Assembly (NCBI GenBank): GCA_965224435.1
Contig: OZ245048.1
Span: forward strand, 62,001 to 126,000
Reading direction: 5' to 3'
DNA from: JAJRQY01 sp965224435
GTDB taxonomy: Bacteria > Actinomycetota > Acidimicrobiia > Acidimicrobiales > SZUA-35
Length of the DNA: 64,000 nucleotides
Part shown: positions 19,394 through 27,102 of the stretch, one piece after another
Numbering within the stretch: the stretch's first letter is position 1
Layout: every line of letters starts with the position of its first letter
The notes under the pieces: generated by a model
Told to the model about the DNA's origin: nothing
Seen by the model: the letters and a program-made list of their open reading frames with translations, nothing else
Databases searched by the model: none
Made by a program: the position numbers and the translations under genes

Positions 19394-21250
19394 ATGACAG
19401 ATCAAACGCATCCGTGGCGCCAGCTTGCAGTGGCTGACTATCAGGTCGATGGATCGCTGGAGTGCGACATGGTGATGAAGGGTGGGGTGACGTCGGGTGT
19501 TGTGTATCCACTGACGGTGTGCCAGCTGGCCACCCGCTATCGCCTGCGAAAGATCGGTGGCTCCTCTGCTGGCGCGATTGCTGCTGTTCTAGCAGCGGCC
19601 GCTGAATACCGGCGACAAACGGCGATCGATGGTGCTGATGATGACGATGCTCCAAGCGACGCTTCTGAAGGGTTCCGCCAGTTGGCGGCGCTGCCGGTCG
19701 AACTTGGCGCCGCCCTCGAACCAATGTTCCAACCCCTTCCTCAAACCCGTGATCTCGCCGACCTCTTCTTCGTCGCCACCGATAGCACAAAGGGCTGGAT
19801 GACCAAACTGGTGACCGGTGCCTGGCAGGCCGCTCGGCTTCGTCCTCTGACGTTCTTGAGTGGGGTCTTTGTGACCTTGCTCATTGCCCTCAGCAGTTTT
19901 CTCATTACCCAAGCGAAGTTCTCCGCTAGTCGTCTGGCTTTGGCCATGATCCTTCCCCTGATAGTCGGTTGCGTGCTTGGGGTCCTGGCCTCCTTGGTGC
20001 GGATGCTTCTTGATGGAAACAAGGTGTTTCCCACGGTCGACTTTGGAATTGCTGACGGCATGACCCAGAGCGAAGAGGAGCCACCGCTCACTGTCTGGCT
20101 GAGTGAGAAGCTGGATCTGGTTGCTGGGCTGACCGGACGTGACCGCTGCCTGACCCTCGGCGACCTGTGGGGGCCGGAGGCTCTGGCGGCCGAAGAATAC
20201 GTTGCTAGTGACGGCGAGCAACCGCGGGCTCGTGACCGAGTGAACCGAGTCATTGATCTGGAGGTCATGACCACCAACCTGACCACGAGGCAGGCCTATC
20301 ACCTGCCCTTGCATAGTGATGATTTCGTTTTTGATGAGACCGAAATGCTGGCCCTGTTCCCGCCGCGGGTGGTGTCCACCATGATGCACAAGGAATCGGA
20401 TCTGCGACATCCAGACACTGGCGGCGTGCTGTGGTGCTTCCCCGAGCCTCGCTTCTTGCCGGTTGTGGTCATGGCCCGAATGAGCCTGAGCAACCCGTTC
20501 CTGATCACCACTGTTCCGCTGTATGCCGCTACCCGCAACGACGGGCCGGTGGTACGCATGCTGTTTGCCGACGGTGGAATCAGCAGCAACTTCCCCATGC
20601 ACTTCTTCGATGCGCTGCTACCGGTCCGACCGACCTTTGGTATCAACCTGACGTCGGCCGATCCAGCTGACCCAGAAACTTTGATCTATCGACCTGAGGC
20701 CACCGACACCATTGGACTACCTCGGGCCCGACCGTTCGACACGGTTGCTGGCTTCACCTCAGCGGTGTTGAACACCATGCAGGATTGGTCCGACTCCAAG
20801 CAGGTCTTGATGCAGGGCTATGCCGACCGGGTGGTCGAGGTCCGGCTACGACCAGATGAGGGTGGTCACAATTTGCGGATGTCGCCACAAACAATTCTTG
20901 ACTTGGCCAAGCGGGGTTCTGACGCTGGTGAAGAACTGCTGACCTTTGACTGGGCCGCCCACCGGGTGATTCGTTACCGGGTGGTGATGGCTCGCCTCAA
21001 TGACGCGCTCAGTCACTTCCAGCAAACCTGGCAAGCCGATGGTGACACTCTCTACCCAGACTTGCTTGCGCACTACAGCTCCGATCTTCCAGCAGGTCAC
21101 CTGCTGGGAGACGAGGCGTGGCGACAACGTGATCGCGCCGCCACCGAAGCCTTGATCAACCTGGTCGCCCAGTGGCAAGAAGATAGTTGGCCCGCGCTGG
21201 AACAAGACTGGCCCCAGAAGTCACCCGAGGTTCGGATGGCACCCCACTAG
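19394..21250 (+). CDS. patatin-like phospholipase with two membrane helices
   Basis: 618 residues from the ATG at 19394, with AAAGG eight bases upstream; a TTG at 19388 is less likely. Patatin features are the oxyanion KGGVTSGVVYP, nucleophile elbow GGSSAGAIAA (Ser in GxSxG) and catalytic Asp in FADGGISSNFP near residue 395. Two hydrophobic segments (about 150-172 and 180-205) interrupt the domain between nucleophile and Asp, so the protein is membrane-embedded, unlike soluble patatins. A lipid acyl-hydrolase acting at the inner membrane face is likely. Confidence 0.85.
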   Translation: MTDQTHPWRQLAVADYQVDGSLECDMVMKGGVTSGVVYPLTVCQLATRYRLRKIGGSSAGAIAAVLAAAAEYRRQTAIDGADDDDAPSDASEGFRQLAALPVELGAALEPMFQPLPQTRDLADLFFVATDSTKGWMTKLVTGAWQAARLRPLTFLSGVFVTLLIALSSFLITQAKFSASRLALAMILPLIVGCVLGVLASLVRMLLDGNKVFPTVDFGIADGMTQSEEEPPLTVWLSEKLDLVAGLTGRDRCLTLGDLWGPEALAAEEYVASDGEQPRARDRVNRVIDLEVMTTNLTTRQAYHLPLHSDDFVFDETEMLALFPPRVVSTMMHKESDLRHPDTGGVLWCFPEPRFLPVVVMARMSLSNPFLITTVPLYAATRNDGPVVRMLFADGGISSNFPMHFFDALLPVRPTFGINLTSADPADPETLIYRPEATDTIGLPRARPFDTVAGFTSAVLNTMQDWSDSKQVLMQGYADRVVEVRLRPDEGGHNLRMSPQTILDLAKRGSDAGEELLTFDWAAHRVIRYRVVMARLNDALSHFQQTWQADGDTLYPDLLAHYSSDLPAGHLLGDEAWRQRDRAATEALINLVAQWQEDSWPALEQDWPQKSPEVRMAPH

Positions 21251-21320
21251 CTAAAAGCAGAAGCAACAAGGTCTAGCTCCCGGTCACTATCGACTGGTGT
21301 TCGAAGGCTGATTCTGGCGC

Positions 21321-22448
21321 TTATCGAAGCTGGAATCCCAGTCCGATGGGGTCGGCTGGGTCCAGGGTGAAGTTACAGGTAGCCACTTGGTAGGCCGAGC
21401 CAATAACGGAGGTGCCGACCAGGGTGGGAGCATCTGGTTCGGTGCCATAGCCCCAGTTGTCAGACTCACTGCTCTGACTTGGTGTGCCCGGCTCGATGAC
21501 TGATTCGACCTGGCCTCGGAAGATTACTCCGGCGATGCCCTCGTTCAGGAAGGGTTCACCGACTCGGAGCTGTCCCCGATAGAGCAGCAAGGCAAGCCGA
21601 GCGGAGGTGCCCGAGCCGCATGGCGATCGGTCGACCTCACCGTCGGCGAACACGGTCACGTTGCGCTGGTGAAGGAGGGTGCTGGTTGGATCCTCGTAGG
21701 TGGCAGGGTCAACGTCTTGGTGGAAGATGACGCCATACATTTCCGATAGCCGTGCTTCGGTTGGGTGTTGAACCGCTGGATGATTCTGGAAGTGGGCCTT
21801 GATTTCTCGCCCGAGCTCGATGAGTTGGCCGAGGGAAGACGCTTCGAGTTCTAGGTCAGTGTCGTCCAGAGCGACCGAGCCATAGAAGGCACCGCCGAAA
21901 GAAACGTCAACCGTTAGCGGGCCATGCGAGGTGGCCACGGTGATGCCGGTTTCGCTGACAAAGGCGGCGACGTTCCAGAACTGCACCTGAGTGACGGAGC
22001 CATCCTGGTTGATGATTGCTTCAGTGTGGAGGCGGCCAGATGGGGCATCGACGACAACCTTGACGATCGTCTCTTCTCCGAACCTGCGGGCCTTCCCCGT
22101 TTCCAGTGCTGCGGCCAGATCGATGAGGCCGGAGTCGATGGCCCAGGTGACCACGGCGATGGTGCCGTGTCCGCAGGCGGTGCTGAAACCATCTTTGTGG
22201 AAGAAGACCACGCCGAGATCGCCATTGTCGTCGTCAGGTGGAGTGACGAAGCCGCCATACATGTCGGCGTGGCCGCGTGGTTCGTTGATCAGGAATGAGC
22301 GGGCCTCGTCCAGGTGTTCCTGTGCCCAGGTGCGCCGGTCGAGAACCGTTGCGCCTTCGGGAGTTGGAGTGCCGCCGGTGACAATTCGAAAAGGCTCACC
22401 AGCCGTGTGGTAGTCGACCGTCTGTATTGCCGGAAACGCCGTTGCCAT
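21321..22448 (-). CDS. proline racemase/4-hydroxyproline epimerase family protein
   Basis: 375 residues. Both catalytic Cys of the racemase/epimerase class are present: STACGHGT near residue 90 and DRSPCGSGTSARL near residue 265. In trans-3-hydroxyproline dehydratases the second Cys is Thr, so a two-base epimerase or racemase is favoured. The N-terminal VDYHTAGEPFRIV motif is also typical. Substrate (proline, hydroxyproline or another imino acid) is not decidable. Convergent with the patatin gene. Confidence 0.85.
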   Translation of the reverse strand: MATAFPAIQTVDYHTAGEPFRIVTGGTPTPEGATVLDRRTWAQEHLDEARSFLINEPRGHADMYGGFVTPPDDDNGDLGVVFFHKDGFSTACGHGTIAVVTWAIDSGLIDLAAALETGKARRFGEETIVKVVVDAPSGRLHTEAIINQDGSVTQVQFWNVAAFVSETGITVATSHGPLTVDVSFGGAFYGSVALDDTDLELEASSLGQLIELGREIKAHFQNHPAVQHPTEARLSEMYGVIFHQDVDPATYEDPTSTLLHQRNVTVFADGEVDRSPCGSGTSARLALLLYRGQLRVGEPFLNEGIAGVIFRGQVESVIEPGTPSQSSESDNWGYGTEPDAPTLVGTSVIGSAYQVATCNFTLDPADPIGLGFQLR

Positions 22449-22724
22449 GTCGAGATCATAAACGGCTTCGTCAAGGCGCGAGAAGTTTGCAACAAACTCC
22501 TTGTCGACGCATGCTGGTCAAGGTCGTTTGAAGTGGAGCCCCCTGGTCTTGAACGGCAATGATCCCGGGTGGGCCACTGCTTGGCGCAGCGGAACTAGCG
22601 TGACCGCCCCCAACCTCACGGACGTCGTCTTTTCCTAACCGGGGAGCTGACTGGAACAGACACTGGGAAGAGGGACACATCTGGGGAGACCGGCCCCTGA
22701 TCATCAACGAAGTAGGCTCCCCTG

Positions 22725-23453
22725 GTGCGGCGAGATGTGAAATGGGATGGATCTTGCAACGCTCGTGATCTGGGTGGGCTGCGGTTAGACAACGGCAAAC
22801 GAACGATCAACGGAAGGCTGTTTCGGTCGGGGCGAATCGAGGGCATGACCGCTGATGGCTGGCGCACGATGGCCAACGCTGGAGTGGCGACCATTGTTGA
22901 CTTGCGCAATGCTGAGGAAATCGGACGGGCCGGTGCCGATCCTGAGTTCGACTTGCCCCCGTTTCTACAAATCGGCCGAGTGCACCGCCCGGTCGAGGAT
23001 CAGGCCAACACCGCTTTCATGGCAAGGTACGGCGAACTGCTTTCTCACCCGACGTACTATCGAGGCGTCTTTGAGGTCTTCCCAAAACTCCTGGGCGATG
23101 CGCTTGTCACAATCACGACATCACCACTCGCTGTGCTCGTTCACTGTTCCGCAGGTAAGGACCGGACCGGTCTGATTGCCGCCCTGATCCTTCGACTCAA
23201 CGGCGTCGTCCTCGAAGACATTTCTGCTGACTATGAGTCCGGTGTTCGCGGCTACGCCATGTGGGGGCACGGTCACCCTGGGCAAAGCCGTGAGCCGCTG
23301 CTCTCCGAACATGAGCTCGACGAAGCGGTAGCTGATCGCTCCAGTGCTCTTTGTGAATGGCTTGTGGGAACCGATACCAACTCCTTACTCGTCGACCGGC
23401 TCGGTCTCGACGCCGAGCTAGTTCAGCGCGCCAGTCGATTGCTGCACCGCTGA
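22725..23453 (+). CDS. tyrosine/serine protein phosphatase (Y_phosphatase3 type)
   Basis: 242 residues from a GTG start. The signature HCSAGKDRTGLIAALIL gives the CX5R P-loop with nucleophilic Cys and the K/D variant typical of bacterial PtpB-like dual-specificity phosphatases. The N-terminal DGSCNARDLGGLRL and IVDLRNAEE blocks belong to the same family. No signal peptide, so cytoplasmic or secreted by another route, as for MptpB. The 276 bp upstream (22449-22724) show no gene or clear signal. Confidence 0.88.
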   Translation: MRRDVKWDGSCNARDLGGLRLDNGKRTINGRLFRSGRIEGMTADGWRTMANAGVATIVDLRNAEEIGRAGADPEFDLPPFLQIGRVHRPVEDQANTAFMARYGELLSHPTYYRGVFEVFPKLLGDALVTITTSPLAVLVHCSAGKDRTGLIAALILRLNGVVLEDISADYESGVRGYAMWGHGHPGQSREPLLSEHELDEAVADRSSALCEWLVGTDTNSLLVDRLGLDAELVQRASRLLHR

Positions 23454-23489
23454 CTCACGTCGCGAAGACTGATCGCGAAGAAGCAACAT

Positions 23490-24104
23490 CTAGTCATGCA
23501 AGTCTGCGGATGAGCGATTGGCCGAGACTCCTTGTTCAATTGCCAAAACGACGAGCGGCGCAACCATCCGAGCGACAGCCTCCAGGGGCTCGGTTGAACG
23601 TTTTGTACGGCAGAGAATGAAGCACCCCTCCGTTGTCGTGACGAACAGAGTCGCAAGATCCGACGCCTGTCGCAGTGCGACTCCTGCACCGGTGAGGTAG
23701 TCCGTCGCAGCTTTAACCCAGCTGTCGAACGCTGCCTCAGCTGCTTGACGCATTGCAACGTTGGTGCTGGCGACCTCGCGAGCGATCGTACCGATTGGGC
23801 AAGGATCGATGAAGTCTGACTCAACCAGGACCTGAGCGGCGCCATCGAAGAAACTATCGAAGGCAGTCTGGGGATCCGGCGCGTCGGAGACGATCATCTC
23901 GAATAGTTGTCGGTACATCGAGCCCGTGCTGTTGATTACGGCAACAGCGAGCGCTTCTTTGCCACCAGGGAAGAAGTGATAAATCGAACCAGTGGTCGCG
24001 GCGGCAGCATCTGACACCTGGCTCAGAGATGTTCCGTTGTACCCCTGACGTCGGAACAACTCATTGGTTGCCGTGATGATTCGTGTTCGTGTGTCCTCAA
24101 CCAC
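23490..24104 (-). CDS. TetR-family regulator (LmrA/YxaF-like)
   Basis: 204 residues from a GTG start. The HTH is LSQVSDAAAATTGSIYHFFPGGKEAL; the SIYHFFPGGKE end with long C-terminal domain is typical of the LmrA/YxaF subgroup. Nine bases upstream begins a 20-bp operator-like dyad, with a second one 33 bp further on in front of the divergent NTF2-like gene. It probably represses itself and 24190-24636. Confidence 0.88.
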   Translation of the reverse strand: MVEDTRTRIITATNELFRRQGYNGTSLSQVSDAAAATTGSIYHFFPGGKEALAVAVINSTGSMYRQLFEMIVSDAPDPQTAFDSFFDGAAQVLVESDFIDPCPIGTIAREVASTNVAMRQAAEAAFDSWVKAATDYLTGAGVALRQASDLATLFVTTTEGCFILCRTKRSTEPLEAVARMVAPLVVLAIEQGVSANRSSADLHD

Positions 24105-24112
24105 GCGCCCAG

Positions 24113-24165
24113 TCTAGAAGCATCGTTCTAGATCGGGGAAAATGGACTAGAGTGATCGTTCTAGT
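24113..24165. promoter_or_regulatory. two 20-bp dyads between divergent TetR and NTF2-like genes
   Basis: Site 1 (24113-24132) TCTAGAAGCATCGTTCTAGA and site 2 (24146-24165) ACTAGAGTGATCGTTCTAGT each match their own reverse complement at 16 of 20 positions and share ATCGTTCTAG. Centres are 33 bp apart, three helical turns, as expected for cooperating TetR dimers. Confidence 0.75.
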
Positions 24166-24189
24166 TGGAATTGCAGAGTGAGGTTCAGG

Positions 24190-24636
24190 ATGTACAAGGC
24201 CACGATTCGTGCACTGATGAGGCACAGCATCAAGAAGTTGAACTCCGGTGACTATTCGATGATGTTGAAGATGGCGAGTCCAGATTTCGAGATGATATTT
24301 CCAGGAGAGAACTCTTGGTCAACCATGTTTCGCCCTCCGGAACGGGGCCGACAGTCTTTCGTCACTCACCAGGGCATCGACGAAGGGACTGCATTTGCTG
24401 AACGCTTCGTAAGCGAGGGTGTCCAGTTCGAGATCGAGGACATCTTGATAAACGGTGGACCTTGGAACACGCGAATAGCGCTGCGTGTTCAGAGTTTCGT
24501 CCCCTCGGCCAAGAGTAACGGCGACGACTACAACAACCGCGCCATCGCCTTTCTCGAGCTCAAGTGGGGCCGACTCGTTCGGTGGGAAGACTACGAAGAC
24601 ACTGAGCGTGTCGCTAGTTGGGACGCGAATCGCTAG
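24190..24636 (+). CDS. NTF2-like (SnoaL-type) small protein
   Basis: 148 residues from the ATG at 24190, with GAGG just upstream; a GTG at 24178 would add four residues. The pattern IKKLNSGDYSMMLKMASPDFEMIFPG followed by a strand-rich half ending in LELKWGRLVRWEDYEDTERV is the SnoaL/ketosteroid-isomerase-like cone fold. The family includes isomerases, hydrolases and binding proteins; no catalytic assignment is possible. Divergent from its likely TetR regulator; the last 23 bp overlap the 3' end of the SRPBCC gene on the other strand. Confidence 0.65.
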   Translation: MYKATIRALMRHSIKKLNSGDYSMMLKMASPDFEMIFPGENSWSTMFRPPERGRQSFVTHQGIDEGTAFAERFVSEGVQFEIEDILINGGPWNTRIALRVQSFVPSAKSNGDDYNNRAIAFLELKWGRLVRWEDYEDTERVASWDANR

Positions 24637-25045
24637 TTGTTCCTGCTGAACTGATCGCGACTTGGAGGCGGCCCATGAACATTGGCCAACCCATCCGGTG
24701 AGAAGCGCGGTGTTCGGCCGGGAGGTTGCGGTGCTCCACCTCGACGAGGGTTCCACCGCTGGCCGTGGGGGATAGGGAGAACTGAACTTCTGTCGAGTTC
24801 GGGGGGAGAGTCTCTGAACCGGCATGTCCCCACGAAACGATCACCCGCTCGGGAGGAACAATTTCGAGATACTGTCCGCGGACCGGTATGCCTTCGATGT
24901 CGAGGGTGAACTCTCCACCCGGCTGAGCATCGAGCAATGCGTGGTCGCCGATCCAGGTCACCATCAGTTCAGCGTCGATGAAATACTCGAAAACTGTTTC
25001 CGGTGGGGCTTCTACCTCAATCGAGCAACTGAAGGCATCGCTCAC
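24614..25045 (-). CDS. SRPBCC/AHSA1-domain protein
   Basis: 143 residues. SIEVEAPPETVFEYFIDAELMVTWIGDHALLDAQPGG is the start of the AHSA1 (Aha1-like) fold, with PPERVIVSWGH and the GGTLVEVEHRNLP strand following. Such proteins are ligand-binding or modulating partners commonly paired with ArsR-type regulators, as here: the ArsR gene directly upstream overlaps it by four bases (ATGA). It is probably the structural gene controlled by that repressor. Confidence 0.85.
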   Translation of the reverse strand: MSDAFSCSIEVEAPPETVFEYFIDAELMVTWIGDHALLDAQPGGEFTLDIEGIPVRGQYLEIVPPERVIVSWGHAGSETLPPNSTEVQFSLSPTASGGTLVEVEHRNLPAEHRASHRMGWPMFMGRLQVAISSAGTTSDSRPN

Positions 25046-25347
25046 TGATCTCGCCCCTCGACTGCCGCCTTGAGCTTGCTTAGACCGCTGGGCCAGAGAT
25101 CGGCAACGAAGGAGCCGACCGAGTCGAAACCATCAGGATTCACCATGTACAAGTGTCGGCGTCCCTCACGCTTCATCTCGACCAATCCGACATCCTTCAG
25201 GATCTGGAGATGGTGCGAGATCGCCTGCTGGCTCGCCCCGCATTCCTCGGCGATTGCCCCGGCTGACAAAGCTTCGTCGCGTACGAGGCGGAGGATTTGT
25301 TGGCGTTGGGGGGCAGCGAGAGCTGCGAACACTTCTTCGGCTGGCAT
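25042..25347 (-). CDS. ArsR-family winged-helix regulator
   Basis: 101 residues. The winged helix covers nearly the whole protein: FAALAAPQRQQILRLVR, the recognition segment CGASQQAISHHLQILKDVGLV, and the wing MKREGRRHLYMV. The only Cys is the one before the recognition helix, so a metal sensor is unlikely; this is the ArsR type that accompanies AHSA1 genes. Three tandem ACAA-N8-TTGT dyads upstream (25380-25438) are its likely binding sites, covering the divergent deazaflavin gene too. Confidence 0.88.
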   Translation of the reverse strand: MPAEEVFAALAAPQRQQILRLVRDEALSAGAIAEECGASQQAISHHLQILKDVGLVEMKREGRRHLYMVNPDGFDSVGSFVADLWPSGLSKLKAAVEGRDQ

Positions 25348-25378
25348 GTCTCATATGGTGTCACGTTCCAACGCCATA

Positions 25379-25438
25379 CACAAGTAATCATTTGTGGATT
25401 AATCGAACAAGCGATATGTTGTACAAATAATGGCTTGT
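25379..25438. promoter_or_regulatory. three tandem ACAA-N8-TTGT dyads between ArsR and deazaflavin-enzyme genes
   Basis: ACAAGTAATCATTTGT (25380-25395), ACAAGCGATATGTTGT (25407-25422) and ACAAATAATGGCTTGT (25423-25438) all have the form ACAA, eight bases, TTGT. Sites 2 and 3 abut exactly. Site 3 covers the possible GTG at 25437, which argues that the downstream gene really starts at 25473. Confidence 0.8.
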
Positions 25439-25472
25439 GCTTACCGAAGCCCTGAGCAAAGGATCGATTGAG

Positions 25473-25886
25473 ATGGACATGCGAGAAATCAACAAGGGTG
25501 TTATTGGTGAGTTTCGGAGCAACGACGGCAAGCTGTCCGGTCCGATGGAGGGAGCGCCCATCTTGTTGCTGACCACCAAGGGACGCAGTACTGGAGAGCA
25601 ACACACCACTCCCGTCGGGTTTATTGATGCTGGAGGTCGCCTTGTCGTGGCTGCCGCTAACGGTGGCTCTGATCAGCATCCTGACTGGTACCTCAACATC
25701 ACGAACGACAATCAGGTCACCATCGAGGTGCCCGGAGCTTCGATTCCCTCGATGGCCACGATCGCGGAGGGGACTGAACGAGCGGAGCTGCTGGACCGGC
25801 TGGTCGACAGCCTGCCTGGCATGTCGGATCATGTGACCGCCACCAGCAGAGAGATTCCAGTGGTCATCTTCGCCGAAGCTGAATGA
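25473..25886 (+). CDS. deazaflavin(F420)-dependent nitroreductase family protein
   Basis: 137 residues from the ATG at 25473 (AAAGG upstream; another ATG at 25479). The frame is open from a GTG at 25437, but that lies within an operator. The DDN-type pattern is clear: VIGEFRSNDGKLSGP, APILLLTTKGRSTGEQHTTPVGF, VVAAANGGSDQHPDWYLNI. Members bind F420 or FMN and reduce quinones, nitro compounds or enones. Likely controlled by the divergent ArsR. Confidence 0.88.
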   Translation: MDMREINKGVIGEFRSNDGKLSGPMEGAPILLLTTKGRSTGEQHTTPVGFIDAGGRLVVAAANGGSDQHPDWYLNITNDNQVTIEVPGASIPSMATIAEGTERAELLDRLVDSLPGMSDHVTATSREIPVVIFAEAE

Positions 25887-25924
25887 GCTTTGGCAAGGTG
25901 CACTGCGGCCGTGGACAACGCAGC

Positions 25925-26404
25925 TCAGGAGAGCATGTTGTGAACCTTGGATCCCTTGCCTGCTCCGTTGCGAAGCATCATTGGTAGGAAGCGCAAATGC
26001 ATCCGTGAGGCGAGGGCCCAATAGAACTTGCCGAGCCAGCGGCTTTGTTGCATGACTTCGGTCCGGACGTCGACGGTAGTGCTGTCAATCCAGGTGTAAA
26101 TGACGCGGTAGGCCATGATCCCCATGTCCTCACCAAAGGTGATGCTGTGCTCTGAGCGTTCGTAAACCTGCCAGCTCCCAACTGAGCTGCCTGCAGCAAA
26201 CGTCGCATCCCTAACCAAGGACCTGACCCGTTTCTTGCCAATTCCCGCACTGACTCGGGTTAGCCATGAAGGCTGGTTGAGAAAGAACGTTCTGGCGAAT
26301 AAGTCAATGTCATCGAAGTGTTCAGACTCCGATGTGACTTGAAAGTGGTCGCGATAGTCGATTCGGTCAAATGAGGGGGTGGGCTTTGTCGCAGAATCAA
26401 GCAT
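25925..26404 (-). CDS. DUF2867-like protein
   Basis: 159 residues from the ATG at 26404; a longer frame would run through a perfect palindrome upstream. The layout FDRIDYRDHF, DLFARTFFLNQPSWL, GSSVGSWQVYERSEHSITFGED and the closing WLGKFYWALASRMHLRFLP resembles DUF2867/SRPBCC-like proteins, as in the gene at 7877-8548, but similarity between the two is low by eye. Function unknown. Divergent from a TetR gene across two matching operators. Confidence 0.55.
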   Translation of the reverse strand: MLDSATKPTPSFDRIDYRDHFQVTSESEHFDDIDLFARTFFLNQPSWLTRVSAGIGKKRVRSLVRDATFAAGSSVGSWQVYERSEHSITFGEDMGIMAYRVIYTWIDSTTVDVRTEVMQQSRWLGKFYWALASRMHLRFLPMMLRNGAGKGSKVHNMLS

Positions 26405-26412
26405 GAGCACAA

Positions 26413-26464
26413 GTGTCACAGTGTGACACATATAAGTCAAGAGGTATGTGTCACAGTGTGCCAG
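26413..26464. promoter_or_regulatory. two copies of a 17-bp palindrome between DUF2867-like and TetR genes
   Basis: Copy 1, GTGTCACAGTGTGACAC (26413-26429), is a perfect palindrome about one central base. Copy 2, GTGTCACAGTGTGCCAG (26448-26464), differs at two positions. Centres are 35 bp apart. Placement upstream of both divergent genes fits a TetR operator pair. Confidence 0.8.
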
Positions 26465-27069
26465 TTGTCGAGCATCGGTTACGCTGGGTTGTGGTTACAC
26501 GCGCCGAACACCGCCATCGCACGCTCTTAGCCTTGAGTGACGCGGCAACGGCAACTTTTGAGGAGCTTGGTCCTCAAGCATCAATCGAACAAGTGGCGGA
26601 GCGTGCGGGCATGGCTCGCCGCACCGTGTACCGATGGGTTGAGTCGCGTGATGATCTTGTCTTCATCCATCCTCGGCTCTGGCTTGAGTACTTTGACGAA
26701 GCGGTTAGTGAAGTTGTAGATCAGCCAATGAGAGAACGAGTTCTGCACGGGATCCGGCGCGTCAGCGAAGCAATCGACGCCGACCCAGGACGGGTGACCC
26801 GAGCAATGACCGTGGCTCTGAAGAATCCTGAGTTGATGCGAGGCCACGCCACAGTTAACCAAGCTTGGATCAGTCGAATCGCCGCCGAGGTCCACCACGA
26901 TCCGACCACTAGACAAGAGCGCCTGCGTGCCCGAGTACTCGGGTCGGCAATAATGGGGGCTATCGATGCTGCCCTGGTGGAATGGCTCGCCAGTGAGCCA
27001 AGACCATTGTTGGTTGATCTGGTCGACGAAGGTCTCGAACACTTGGCGCCGATCTTGGACGTGGAATGA
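26458..27069 (+). CDS. TetR-family regulator
   Basis: 203 residues if the GTG at 26458 is used; a GTG at 26491 is an alternative, and the frame is open from 26413, which would put the start inside the first palindrome. HTH: ASIEQVAERAGMARRTVYRWVESRDDLVF, with RTVYRW replacing the common GSFYxHF. The C-terminal domain ends in a helical dimer interface. It probably represses the divergent DUF2867-like gene and itself. Confidence 0.85.
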   Translation: MPVVEHRLRWVVVTRAEHRHRTLLALSDAATATFEELGPQASIEQVAERAGMARRTVYRWVESRDDLVFIHPRLWLEYFDEAVSEVVDQPMRERVLHGIRRVSEAIDADPGRVTRAMTVALKNPELMRGHATVNQAWISRIAAEVHHDPTTRQERLRARVLGSAIMGAIDAALVEWLASEPRPLLVDLVDEGLEHLAPILDVE

Positions 27070-27102
27070 GCTGCGCGCTAAGCAACCTTTGTAGTGCTTG
27101 AC

